Positions 11,026 through 22,719 of a stretch of 64,000 bases of DNA are shown here, piece by piece. The notes beneath the pieces are model-generated. The model did no database searches and was not told the DNA's origin. It worked only from the letters and a program-made list of their open reading frames with translations. Position 1 is the first letter of the stretch; the number at the start of each line of letters is the position of its first letter. The translations under genes were made by a program, and so were the position numbers. Location of the stretch: contig OY744466.1 of NCBI GenBank assembly GCA_963556145.1, positions 1,426,001-1,490,000 of the forward strand, read 5' to 3'. The stretch comes from Hygrocybe punicea (lineage: Eukaryota; Basidiomycota; Agaricomycetes; Agaricales; Hygrophoraceae).

Positions 11026-11423
11026 ATGCATTTCTTCAAAACTTCCATTCTCGTTGCTTTAACTATGGCCACTCTCACCCCAGCGGCTGTCATTATGTGC
11101 GAGGAAAAGCCGTCTGCACTCGCTGTCGAAAATTTCTGCCGGAAGGACGGCGAGCGTTGCAAGTTGAACGTCAGTTGCTGCTCTGGTTACTGCAGCTGGA
11201 GTGTAAGTCGGCATTTTTTAATGTCTTGACCGCAACTTCACGCCAATTTTACAGGGGGGTTACGTCTGTCAAAAGAGGCTCACACTCGGTGGTGCGCTTA
11301 TCTTGGTCTCTTGTGATGGGCATTCAAGTCACTAGCCTCTGACCATTTGCATCCTTTGCAGAGACGCTCCAAGAGATTGATATGTCCGTCCTCGAAGATT
11401 ACATCCGAGTGCGAGCCGAGTAG
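11026..11423 (+). CDS. Small secreted cysteine-rich peptide, knottin-like spacing, copy 2
   Basis: Exons 11026-11202, 11255-11291 and 11362-11423; 91 aa, one Gly longer than copy 1 at the first splice acceptor. The signal peptide is identical to copy 1. All cysteines of the C-x6-C-x5-CC-x3-C-x7/8-C cluster are kept, while residues between them (for example KFNKS versus KLNVS) differ. Both introns keep GT-AG ends, and the third exon is open and ends in RVRAE. Conserved cysteines with changing loops suggest that both copies stayed under selection after duplication. Function is unknown; partners or targets cannot be read from the sequence. Confidence 0.72.
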
Positions 11424-11674
11424 ATTCCGGTAGGAATCTATGAAAAGGCGCAGTGTTTAAAGATGTCTTGCAAAGAGTTCCATTGACCCCAATTTCCTTG
11501 TACGATATGTTGGTCGTAGCGTAGACTGCTGCGTAGTCGATTGTGAATCTGAAAGGTTTTCGCACCAAGTCCGCTTTTTCGTCCCAGATTAAGATAGTTG
11601 AATACCGCTACAGGTTAGAAATGTCTATGCTATAGAAGAGCTTATAGTAGGGGTACATTTATTTGGCAATTGTA

Positions 11675-11738
11675 GGAAAATACCTGCGCGCTCGAAGTCA
11701 AGGTCGTGGATTAGGCCGACCAGCTGAATTCGGGAACG
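11675..11738 (+). pseudogene. Fragment of exon 1 of the gene at 1141-2036
   Basis: Reads KYLRARSQGRGLGRPAEFG, matching the RG-rich part of the intact gene. It lacks that gene's start and all later exons. It marks the outer edge of the copied segment. Confidence 0.8.
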
Positions 11739-11745
11739 AGCATCA

Positions 11746-12266
11746 TCAACGACAAATCCGTGAAGACCCATCACCAACTCCTAGAAACGCTCAAGAGGGA
11801 CGACATTCTTCTCAACCGCGTTGTTGGTCATTTAACGAGTATCCTTTTGGACAACGTATCAAATGCGGTCCAAGAGTAAATTGCCCTTCTCTATCAACAG
11901 ATTCAACACGGAATAGGGGATGTATACCCAAGTTATTACAGGATCTATGATAATTATTATTTCATGACTATTTTATCGGTCTCCTCAGCGCATCTTGCAC
12001 TCCTGCCAACAACGACATTTCAGCAGGTAAGATTTCATTCAGTGATAGAATAATTAATACATGCGAACACCGTTTATCTGAGCCATTTTCGAATAGTAGA
12101 AACCTTCAGCCTCCCAAACATATGTTTAGTGGCTGATCAACCTCACCCCAACACAGCTACCAGGATCCCGAAGCAGGAACCCATCACTAACCCATCTACA
12201 CGTGGTCTCACTAGGGCTGCTGGTCGTCGAAGTGGGTGCAGCGTTGCCGGGGAAGAAGTGCTGGGG
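11746..12266. other. Intergenic, unassigned
   Basis: An open stretch around 11740-11875 (LLETLKRDDILLNRVV) looks protein-like but has no start, end or partner exon that I can place. Confidence 0.3.
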
Positions 12267-12572
12267 TTAATACTGAGTGCAGTGGTACGGCGAGTCAAAG
12301 TGCTGGTCTGCGGGGCTCGATAAACGTGAAGTTGAGGTCACCGTACTCTGCGTGACCGATACCGCGGGTATGGTTACAGGATTGGTCGTTAGGATACTAA
12401 TGGTTGAAAAGTTCAGCGTGAAACTGATACTCTGAAGCCTGCGGCAGAAAACCACTGGCATGTTAACCGCGACATACTCATTAATAATAATTTTTTGTCC
12501 ACATACCCGAGTACTGCAGCAACCGGCGATGGAAACAGCAACCGTAATGGCAGCGAAGGGCTTGAACTTCAT
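12267..12572 (-). CDS. Possible small secreted Ser/Thr-rich protein
   Basis: Intronless reading of 101 aa. MKFKPFAAITVAVSIAGCCS resembles a signal peptide; the second half is Ser/Thr/Val-rich (SVTQSTVTSTSRLSSPADQ) and ends in HCTQY. A GTATGT donor near 12510 allows other models in which the second half shifts frame. No family recognised; it could be a chance open frame. Confidence 0.35.
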   Translation of the reverse strand: MKFKPFAAITVAVSIAGCCSTRVCGQKIIINEYVAVNMPVVFCRRLQSISFTLNFSTISILTTNPVTIPAVSVTQSTVTSTSRLSSPADQHFDSPYHCTQY

Positions 12573-14138
12573 GGTTTCAAGAAGGTTGTTTTTTTACCAC
12601 GATGATTCGGGTACTGGCTCCCAGGACCTGTGACCCTGGATCCACCTGGTAGTGTATGGAAACTGTCTATGGCCCTGGGTGGATCAGACAGGCTGCACTC
12701 TGACAATGCCTGTGATTTGGGCCACATATATTGTCCCACTGCCCAGTTCACCACCCAGGATATCGACAAATCTTGGATGGTCGAGGATGGATGACCAGTG
12801 GCGTGATCAATAGGGACGGTACGAGGTCTGAAACTTTATTTCGAATACTTGAACGAACGAACATAAGAATGAAGAAGACACGCAACCTGTCTCCTGTGCT
12901 GCTACAAGCAGAATCAAGCGAATTGCAAGGTGATATGCACATGAGCGAAGACTTGGAATTAACGGGCCACGGTGATTGGAATGACGGTGAATACCTGCAG
13001 TGTGAGAAGTGACCCATGGTGAGAAGTGAGAACCGTATGTGTGACGCGAGCCGAAAGTCCTGCACTATCTCTCAGAGAATTTCTATCGGTGTGTAAAGGA
13101 AAGGCTAAGATTCGAGTCGTGATTTCTACTCTTGCCGTTGGTGAAAGACTCTGAGAGGATACGTTTTGCACGTTTTGCAGGTCGCCGTTCTGCAACGCCA
13201 GTAGTACGCCACGGTCAGTATTTCAAACATCTGAATAAAAACTAACCGGGTACGTGCTTAGGCTCGTGCGCACCTGCTGGAAGCTGCGCCGCCTGCTCTT
13301 GTCGCCCAATAATGCGTCCATCTGGAAGTGCGCACGCCAAAGGCTCGGGTCCGTGCTTTCATGCGCCAAAGACATGTCAGTTGGGCAAGCCTTTTCTTCT
13401 GTGGAACCACATGTCAGGTTTGGACATGCTTTGAATAAACTGCACAAACACGCCAAGAAAGCATAGATATGCTCTAGACCGACTTTCGGGGGGTAGGATC
13501 GTCAGAATCGATTGAGTCTAGTTTTGGGAATACTAGTACTAAACGACAAATGTCACGTGAAGTGACACAAATGTGACATATACTAATCTAAGTCCTAAAT
13601 TAGAATAACTAAGGTTAGGTATCAAGAGCGGAAATCGGACGGTCTTTGAACTCATACCGCGTGGCACCCCGGCTGGGACCCCAAAAGAGCTCTCAGCATA
13701 AGTTCGGGTGCTCCGTTATACCACCCCTGATACTAGCACAACCATCAGCAAAAGTGCGCAAACCGTGCATGGCCTGTTACCGGATTTCACCGGTGGCAAA
13801 CTCTCATAGGTCTGTCACTGAGATACATCCCCAAGTAAGTATTGTACCACTCTCATGCTAGGTATGACATGTTTGTACCGGAATGGAGTTAGTAAACGAG
13901 CCTGTTATCATACTTGGCATCTACAGACTAGAATTGCAGCTTGAATGTCAATATCATACTGGTTTGGGGTCCCTTCCCCGGTCTGCTATAACAATTGGCA
14001 AGTATATCCAAGACTTGTAGTGTTCATCAGTCTGGTATATGAGTTGTCAAGCGTGGTACAAATATGTTGCAGAGACTGTCAAGTAGCTGAATGGTTGTAC
14101 AAGTTCATAAAAGAATTCTATTCAGAGTGCACAACATT
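12573..14138. other. Intergenic, no gene seen
   Basis: Several short open stretches on both strands without domain, signal peptide or matching exon. No repeats noticed. Confidence 0.4.
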
Positions 14139-17100
14139 TTATAGGGCGCCATAACCTTCCATGCCCTCTGCATCGTCAGGAGGACCTTCCCAATCCTCTG
14201 GATTGTGTCTATCATCGTTGTTGTTGTTGTCATCGTCGCCTTCTTCCTCATCCTTGCTATCCTTTTCCTTTTCGTGTGCATCGTACCCGTAGTCCTCCAT
14301 TTCATCCTCGATTCCTGGATCCTCTACTTCCTCTACCTCCTCCTCGGCATCCCCATCTGGTTCAACCAACTCACCGCCCTCATATGTGTCATTAGTTCCG
14401 CTGTCTTCAACGTCACTGGAATCGCTGTGAGTTTCCATCTCGTCCCTCCAGGCTTGGTCCAGCATATCCAGATCATTGAGGCAGCATTGTGTTGCCTCTC
14501 AAGTTGCCTTGTCCCCGACACCACCACTGTGAAAATGTAGGAACATGTCACGGTCGACGAACCTAATTGAATCAGCAGTTAATAACCCGCAACAATACAT
14601 GTTTACGTAGTAGTATTGCCAATCCTCATTTTGCTCGCTTACATTCCATACAATCGAAGGAGGAAGTAGAGCTGATGTTCGACCATAATGAAATGCCGGA
14701 ATCAAGTGAACTCCTTGAATGAGAAGATCTGGGTCAAGGAAGCCGAATGCAGATTTGTCGCTGCTGTCAAGAAAACCGACACAATGGAGCCATCTGGCTT
14801 TCCAACCTGATCTGATGCTAATATCCCGACCAAACCACCTTACCCACAAAAATTCCATCTGCTTTGCTTCGTTGGATCATGACATTGAACCTGAGTGTTG
14901 CACCAGCATGTGGAAAATTCTGATAATTCATCCATACCAATATGGATGATGTGGGCTATCATTCTGGTCCTCTTTGTGTGACAATACCATGAAGTCTGCA
15001 TGTGTTCGAGGGTTGAGAGAATCTTGAGATTGGCGAAGGTCGTAAGTTGTATAATTCACCCGAAGTACCTTGTGTTTGTAGATACGATTGTTAACAAAAG
15101 TGATCATGTTGCGTTCAGCTGGTGTAAAACTCGTCTCTTCTCCATCATAGACACATCCAAGTAACCGTGCCAGTAGATGGTCCTTCAACTGGTGTAAAAA
15201 GTTCTACATACTAACAATTCAGCAAGCAACACATTAGATACAATAAAATCACCTACCTCGAAAGCAGGATCCTCCGAATAAGCACTGAGCCAAGCGGAGA
15301 TATTTTCATGGTGTCTCAGTGAAGCAGAAATGTGGTGATGAACCTCAGGGGCAGTGTAGGGAAGTGGTTCGCTGTCTGCGATATCGAGCCAAGGAGATGA
15401 TGCTGTTGCGTTAGGTGAAGAAGTCTTCTTTGCTGGTCTTTTCTTGACAGATTTCTTCTTAGGACCCTTTTGGTTCATCTTGAACAATAACCATTCACAG
15501 TGCTGATGTTTTGCAATCCCTTTTGCAAATTGAGTCTTGTGAGCTCATGGGTAGAACCATTTGACATGCCAATGTTCGAGTTCACCCTACAGATTGATTT
15601 ACACTTATCTCAAAGACTTGAAGAAAATGACTTACAATTTGCATTGTAAAGTTATCTGTTGTACCATATAACTGGATTGAATTGATGTAGTCTCCAAGAG
15701 AGTGAAGCTTGAATGTTGAGAGATTGAAATATCGTTGCTTTGGTGGCTTTTGCTTAGGTGGAGCCTTATTAGGATCTTTCACAGCCATTGCAGCCTTCCA
15801 CCATCCTCTCGCAGCCTCTTCTTGAGGAAGGTCTCGTGTAACAAAGGCTGCACAGGTTTGTGAAACAAACCATCAGAGTAGTTGGCCAAGTCTCATAGTC
15901 AAAGTATCCATGAATTTAAGTGTCGTTTTGGTATGCATACGGAGCTTCGCCAAGGCGTGCCAGGTTGCCAATTCGAAAAGCAGGGCCATTACAAGTTCGT
16001 TGTGCGGAGAGAGGAGCAGACCTTCAAAAACTGGAATAGTGCACTGCATCTATAGTTAGATAAATGTTACTGTTGGTTAATTTGTAGATTACCTGCAATA
16101 GATCTTCAAAGTCCCGACCAGCTAATTTCTTCATGGCAGATGCATTGCTGTGAAAGCGTCGTATTGTGTCCTGTCCAAAAGTCGGGACTTTGCAAAATCT
16201 GTTGGAAAGTTAGAGAAAAAAAAGAATTGAGAAACATAATACCGTGACTGCACCTGTGGTTTAGCATTTGAATAGTGTCTCCACTGAAGGCGTACAGTAT
16301 GCGCAACAAGTGCTTGAAGATTGCCTTCCACACTCCTAACTCGAACTCATGAAGAAGATCTGGCATGAACATCAAATAGAAATCAAATCCAAATTTTGAG
16401 AGCCATTCCGAAAAGGCGTTCTTTAAACAATCCTGGTAAGAGAATTAATGAAAAATTATGCCAGTGAGACGTACCTGTGTGGGCACCGAAGACTATGGGC
16501 CCAATAGCTGACTAATGTACTTGCTATGGAGGCTGTATCCACGTTGGTAAATCCACTCTCGGACCCTCTCAATTTTGCCTTTTCGAATGTCATCGTCAAC
16601 ACACATAATCTTCTCATGACGCCTTTTGTTGACTTTTGTTCCTAGCCAGAATATATCGGTCTTGAGTGTAAGACAGCGTGGGCAAGGATTCTTCAAAAGA
16701 AATTTGATGCAAGCCAATAAAATTCTGTAAGCTCAATAAATCAATTGCTCACAAGAAATAAAATCACCCTCACCTTTCAGGATAATCAGTGGAATACGTG
16801 AAAAGGTGAGGAAAGAATCGTCGCAGCACCCCATCTAGAAACTTGATCACGATGCCAAATTAATAGGCATGGAGAAACTCTGGGTCCAGGATGAGTAGCC
16901 AGATCGCATGCATTAGTTCATGTTTGCAGTGTGTTAACACCTCCGCAGTTGCAGTTTTGTTGAATATATGTGAGTAGAAGTCTTGAATGGTGTCGCTCAG
17001 CTATATCAATGTTGTGTCAGTCTTCATGAAGCTAAGGATAATACTGTTCGGCACTTACCTTTGGAATGTAGGCGAGATGGTGAGCTGCAAAAGCGGTTGG

Positions 17101-18473
17101 TTTTCCACGTGTATACTTTGATTGGTTTCTGAGGAAATGATAGATTGGCCAGAGAGAAGCAGTCCCGAAGCTGGTTAGGTGCATAGAGTCTGACCATAGC
17201 ATGATTGCCCCGATTACAGTCTCCAAATTACATGTGGGGCTGGGGGGATTTAAGCGGATAGCTTCGTGTTCTTTGACCATCGCATCTGAATTGTATATAT
17301 CGCTGTAGATTCGCTCAACTGGTGCGCCATCTTCTGACTTCCACATAGTCTTGAATGGCATAAGGTGGAATTGATTTGCAGCTACTTCTTTGAATGCAGT
17401 CTCGATGACCTCCAGTGGGTGGCGATAGTGCAGGCCATGGACTTCAAATTCTGGTGCAGTTTCCTCAGAGGCGTGCTTGACCTTCTCTGCAGGCAAACAT
17501 ATCTTCACCAACGTACTTATCCAACCGTTGCCTGCTGGAAAAGCAGATTTGTTAGTGGATGTGTCCTCTTTGGATTTATCCAGCCGTTCAGCTTCGTGGC
17601 TTGCATGAAAGTTCTTCAAGTCATCTTGATCAAAATCTTCTGCAAGAATTACATTGTTTACAAGTCAGTCGAGCTCTGCAAAAGACTTTTGATTTGAGCC
17701 ACTATAGAACCAGTGCATCAAACGAAAAGTAGTTGCGTTCAGAAATGGGGCAAAGAAAGCCTTTGGGGTGTTGCATATTGAGGAGCCGAATCCAGACCAC
17801 CAAGGACGTGCTTCATCACTTTGTGCAGGTATATTCAAATTCGGAGAGTCGCAGACTTGTTCAATTGTAGTGATATTGTCCGGATTGTGAGTCGGGTACT
17901 CACTAGAATAAACTTTAAAGACGCCATAATCATTTGGAGGTGTTGAGAACATTGGCAGGGTGTCAGAGTCTGACTCTGGCAAATTTGCTTGACCACGAAT
18001 GCAAGAGCCTGGATCTAGCTCAGGCTCAGGGTCAGGATTGAGAATGGGAACGGGAATTGGTGCAGGTGGAAGGTCGTCTCGATAGCGTTTGGGTAGACAA
18101 TGACTGCGCTTCGGTCGACCTGATGGCCGAAATTGTGGTAGAGGCATAGGTTCCCTCATAGGCAACTGTGTGGTTATAAGTACCACTGGCAGTAACACAA
18201 TCCTACAATGGCGTAAAAAAAACTTACCAGGTCTGCAGGCTCCAAGTCAGAGTAATACAAATCTTCATCATCATCCTGCTGATCACGAAGTGCATTATGT
18301 TCCTCCTCTTCACCAAGCCATTGAATCTTGGCAGCAATAAAAATTTCCTTATCATGCCATCACTTTTGAAGTATAGAGGCTGTTACAGTTGAGAGATCAG
18401 AGCAGAAGCGCTTGTGACCGGAAAGTGAAGCAGAATTTTGAAAGTTTCGTTTGCAACCAGGACAGGAAATCAT
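14139..18473 (-). pseudogene. Plavaka-like (CMC superfamily) transposase, multi-exon, with premature stops
   Basis: The start at 18473 opens with a C2H2 zinc finger (CPGCKRNFQNSASLSGHKRFC). A linker exon (about 17665-18170) has GRPKRSHCLPKRYRDDLP and PFLNATTFRLMHWFYSGSN. The core (17032-17660) has a YRHPLEVIETAFKE segment, FHLMPFKTMWK, ERIYSDIYNSDAM, MLWSDSMHLTSFGTASLWP and FAAHHLAYIPK. Further exons give LTHCKHELMHAIWLL, CPRCLT, MFMPDLLHEFELGVWKAIFKHLLRIL, STFKLHSLGDYINSIQLYGTTD, MEFLWVRWFGRD and FGFLDPDLL. The C-terminus is very acidic, ending 14139. This order matches Plavaka transposases. An in-frame TGA (17665-17667) sits where the family has Arg, and a TAA (16860-16862) breaks HAY-x-FGIV. 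I count roughly a dozen introns but did not fix every border. Terminal repeats were not found. Confidence 0.78.
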
Positions 18474-18620
18474 GGAGAGCAGTATAAAAATAAAGGGTGA
18501 ATGGGGGAGGCAAAAAGAAAGCCTAAGACTTGAGGAAAAGAAATCAGACTTGACAGATGGCCTTGAGGCGGTGGCGCTGTAACCAAATTGGGTCAAGAAT
18601 CATCCAAGTCCGTAACCGCC
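18474..18620. promoter_or_regulatory. 147-bp divergent intergenic region
   Basis: Lies between the start codons of the Plavaka-like gene (-) and the small gene at 18621 (+). It would have to hold both promoters; no clear TATA box seen. Confidence 0.35.
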
Positions 18621-19183
18621 ATGTCCCAAAACACCTACACCATCAAGCTCCCTAATCCCTGTCTCTTCTTCTCTGCTTATGACTTTTGGTTCACCTTTGT
18701 GCCCAATCTACCAGGGCCTGTTGTAAGTCACCGCAAGTTAATTTTAATGCAATTTTCTGATTTATTGTTTAGACTGTGGTTATCTCATTCCCCGAGGAAT
18801 TGCCTCCCCAGACTTGGAATTGTGAAGCCCATTCCGATATCAATGCAGAGGACACTCTTGTTGAATCTGCTCCTGATCTCTCACCTGCCTCGAAGTATTT
18901 GACCAAAACTGCACATCTCAACAAAGTTCACATGGGTACTACTACTGAAAGCAATAGTGAGATCGAGGAATATGAAATTCGTAAGTGATCGATCTTATTT
19001 TACTCAACTCTAATATCTTATTTTACTCAACTCTAATATCTTATTTTACTCAACTCTAATATCTTATTTTACTCAACTCTAATATCTTATTTTACTCAAC
19101 TCCAATAACAATGTCACCAATTTTTAGTAGTGAAGCCTGGTACAAAGGAGGGTCCGGCCAGTAAAAAATGCAGAGTCCTGTAA
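18621..19183 (+). CDS. Small three-exon gene of unknown function next to the transposase
   Basis: Exons 18621-18722, 18773-18980 and 19128-19183; 121 aa; introns of 50 and 147 bp. The product begins MSQNTYTIKLPNPCLFFSAY and continues with a TVVISFPEELPPQTW segment. It then has an acidic middle and ends in a Lys-rich tail (KEGPASKKCRVL). Both joins keep frame and the stop falls right after the basic tail. It starts 147 bp from the oppositely oriented transposase, so it may be a cargo or accessory gene of that element, or a chance neighbour. The second intron is swollen by a 23-bp minisatellite. No family recognised. Confidence 0.55.
18992..19106. repeat. 23-bp tandem repeat, 5 copies, inside an intron
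   Basis: The unit ATCTTATTTTACTCAACTCTAAT (given as positions 18992-19014) is repeated five times with a single change in the last copy. It lies wholly in intron 2 of the gene at 18621. Confidence 0.9.
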
Positions 19184-19264
19184 TTTGTACATTTATGCTT
19201 GTGACGTCATTGAAATGTTCCGAGTCTACTAGTAAAATGTAACTTCCAAGTCCTTCCTCATACC

Positions 19265-22003
19265 ATGTCGTCTGAGTCCAGTGAAGCTGAGGCTCCTATA
19301 CACGTAAAGGCTCTGATACACCACCTCAACCATTGCAGGGGCTCTCGTAAACGCAAGTCAGAGTATGTACACAGTCGGGTGACTTGGCCTGGGATTCTGA
19401 CTCGCAACAATCAAGGGGCAATCCAATGGACCCTTACATCCGTGCAGCGCGATGGTTCCCCCTCAGCCTCGACCCCTTCACTGACCTCACCATTGTCATG
19501 TACACTGGAATCAAAGCAGAATTTGATGTAAATGATGATGAGGATGACAACTTGTAAGTTCTTTCTACTCATATGCAACCAATATTAACTGCATGCCTCA
19601 GAGATGAAGAAGTTCAAAAATATTACATTAGGCTCTTCAAGGACTTCATCAAAACGGTTCCTGCATTTGGGCAGACAATATCAGTGTTACATTTTACAAC
19701 TTCGCAACTCCGATTCCGATTCCGTTACCCACCATGACGATTCCACTTCATCACACCTTCCTTTTTCGTTTGCTTTTACCTTTTGTCTTCTTTTGGACAT
19801 TGTTGTTTCTTCTTGTCCTTGTTCCCTTTTTATCCTTTCTTCTAGAACAAATCCAGACTGACCATGGACACATCCCCATGTTACCTTGCTGTACCCGAAT
19901 AGTCTCCTTGCCGACGGACGTCACCGACATTGTCTTTTCCCTTCGATATCTTGTTTACTCTATCCCACGACAAACTGATACACAATGGCTGTACTCCCGA
20001 CACAGCTCATTACCGTAATTGTTATTGGCAGCATTGCCATCACCTTCCTGATCGGTTTCTACATTGTTATGATCTATCTTTGGCATAGATGCCCTTCCGC
20101 CATTGATACATCTGACCTCCACCTTGACAATATATCGACATGTCATTGACAATTGCCATTCTCGGATATATGGTTTCCACTTTTGTATTCCGTGCCTACC
20201 ATTATCCTCCCTGACGATCCGATGACATTCCTCACCTGCACGCATGCCCTGAACAATCCTCGATCACAGGACATTTCACTGTTCTCTCTAATCCGACCAT
20301 CGCTGAAGCACATTCTTTTGGACTTCGACCACAGACCATACGACTTCCAAAACAGTGAACCAACCCCTATCGTATATTGTTCGCACGACACCACTTCAAT
20401 GCAGTACCCAACGACTTATTCCCACAGCTTGTCACTCATGCCATGGCTTGAAACCTGGACCCACATTCATTTATCCTTTTCCATCTATAATCTTGATACC
20501 TCCCACACTCGTTTACAATGATACCCTTTCTTGGACAAATACTGACATCAGGTGGACCACGTTGTTCCACACACAGGACAAGACACCACCCCTCAATATG
20601 TCATTGACACAGACATCGTCATCCGGTACAGCTTATGCTGTTCACATGTCTGACCTCGACTAGCCCACTGTCCTAGTTGGTTTTTTCCTCTATACATTCC
20701 TTCATTTTCTTTCATACCAACCTTGCCACTATATCCACGCTACCTCAAGACACTCTCATCACCAACCCCACACTGGACGATACCCATCTTCGACCCGACC
20801 ATGCAATGCACTTGCCAAACTGCGCACATGCCCATTACAGCAAGTGTAGACCCCGAATTGGCAATTCTGCATGTCACATGATCTGATGACAAATCATCCG
20901 AGTCATCCGGACCTCTTCTATCCTCAACGACACCCGGGCCTCCAGTTGGATCATGAGAACATCGACATGAGGACGCCTCATGTATGCCTCATGGTGAACA
21001 CATGGTAGAGTTAGACATGTTGTGGCTTCATGGTTGTATTTCTATTTACCTCCCCTCAAGACCAGTCACTATATATACTGTTCTTGTTGTTGGTTCGGAC
21101 TTTTTCTTCTTTTCCTTTCTTTACGTTTAGTCTGGTTCTTGGGGCAGACTCATCTTGTTTTGGGTAACCCCCACGGCTCGCAATGACATTAGACCATGAA
21201 CCCTCCCCATTGTAGCAGTGTTGTCTTAGTTATAAGCAACAATGAAACTGCTGTTCTCTCTCCTGGAAACCCCCTCCTAGTTAAGTTGATTGTTGCCGGA
21301 GCCCGCTGCAGAAGCGATCCGTAACAATCAGGGTTTGAGGAGAACCTGGACTCTCTGGTTGTTTTTATTAGCAAGGTGTGTGACTATATGCGGTGTTTTG
21401 TATTTGTAGTTATTACTAAACTATATCTAGCTTGTGTCTGCTGCGAGTGATGCTAGATCAGAAGATACCGGCAGTCTCAAACAATCTGGCATGGCGTACC
21501 TTCCCAAGAACCCTGAAACTGAAGTTGTACAGCCTTTGATTACCAAGACACAAGGTAAAACAGTTTGAGGGTTCAACCATCTGGCTACTGCGCGTCTTCT
21601 GTGTCCCAGATGTTACATCAAGGAGTTCGATGATGATCCGTACGTGTTACATTCGTAATAAAGTTTTTTTTTTCTGACATAGAATTTATGCTCAATTGTT
21701 CCAGGCAATATGTGGAACAGTTAAAAGGCAGAACAGTCAAGATTTTGGCAGGCGATTTGCCTATGTTTCTCTATGATCAAGATATAGAATACAACCCACA
21801 TGAAAAAGATAAAGGACTGTTATGTGGCTATTTCCTGGTACGCGTGAGTAAAACATCAATTTTGCAATCAAGTTATTTCACCTGCATCAAGTATTCCTTC
21901 GAATAGGTCTTCCGTCACATTTTTACTGGTCCAGCTAGCGCTTTATCCAATGGTTCTCACAAAGGAACCAAGCCTTCAAAAGGCAAATTGCATCGCTTGA
22001 CGT
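19265..22003 (+). pseudogene. 5' half of a disrupted basidiomycete gene (pieces 19265-19684 and 21327-22003)
   Basis: Exons 19265-19362, 19416-19553, 19602-19684 joined after a solo LTR to 21332-21375, then 21431-21639, 21705-21843 and 21907-22003. All joins keep one frame (363 + 348 + 97 nt). Motifs: DPYIRAARWFPLSLDPFTDL, an acidic DDEDDN run, KTVPAFGQTIS, SAASDARSEDTGSLK, GFNHLATARLLCP, ILAGDLPMFLYDQD, KGLLCGYFLVRV and RHIFTGPASAL. I recall this order from a large Agaricomycete family (possibly the one called DUF6698). A TGA at 21566-21568 replaces an expected Arg. The gene is cut at 22003 by Gypsy element A. Its continuation is at 61207-60032 on the other strand. Confidence 0.75.
19685..21326 (+). 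mobile_element. Solo LTR (1,642 bp) with 5-bp target duplication ATCAG
   Basis: Begins TGTTAC and ends GTAACA. ATCAG precedes it (19680-19684) and follows it (21327-21331). Removing it restores the host reading frame (TIS-G-FEEN). A TATATATAC box at about 21070 lies 250 bp from the 3' end, as expected for a U3-R-U5 layout. No internal gag/pol and no second LTR were seen, so a solo LTR is the simplest reading. It is unrelated in sequence to the Gypsy LTRs further right. Confidence 0.7.
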
Positions 22004-22719
22004 TGTAAAGGCGAGGTCGGGGTGGCTGCGGAATAATAATCCTAAGCCTGTGGGGTCAGCGTAGAAGTGACTAGGAATAGTCTAACAAGCTTCAGTAAGA
22101 TAATAGGATATAAAAAGTAAGAAGCCGCTGAGTAAACTACTGAAATCTATCGAGACTGATCGAAGCCGACGATGTCGGGTATGGCGGGTCGGGTGTCGGG
22201 TGACGAGAAACATAGAGATAAAGGCGGTAGAACGACGGGGAGGGCGTCGAGGAATCCGACGAGCAATGTGTGCGATGGAATTTACTGAGAGACTAATTCT
22301 CAGAGAGAGGAAATGGGGGAACTGGTATCTTATTTTGAGACGGCGCTTGGGCACCGTTTTTATACTACAAAGTTCTGTACCTAGATTCGGACGAGAGTCC
22401 TCGGCCGATGAGAGGAAACAAAGGAGAATAAAAATGGGGAAGTAGGAAGAGCGTTGCGAGGCGACGATGACAGGGAAAATGGCAGTAGACCCAGTCGTTT
22501 TGGTTAACCCAATCGCAGATATAGTTGCAAAAGGTAGGTACACATAGCGCAGTTGCTTGCTGGGGGGGTAGGTTAACCCAAGAGACAGCTCTTGCTGGGG
22601 AAATGTGGGGTGGTAGGTTGACCCAGGTACAGCTCTTGCTGGTCAAGGGTGGCAGGGTGGGTCAACCCAGTGTCAGCTCTGCCATGGGGTAGGTTAACCC
22701 AGGACAGCTATTCTGGGAA

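Larger units (their letters stand above)
10070..11745. repeat. Right arm of the inverted segmental duplication
   Basis: Reverse-complement counterpart of about 1910-4240; see that entry. It carries an intact second copy of the cysteine-rich peptide gene and only a fragment of the gene next to it. It is shorter than the left arm because of internal deletions. Confidence 0.85.
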
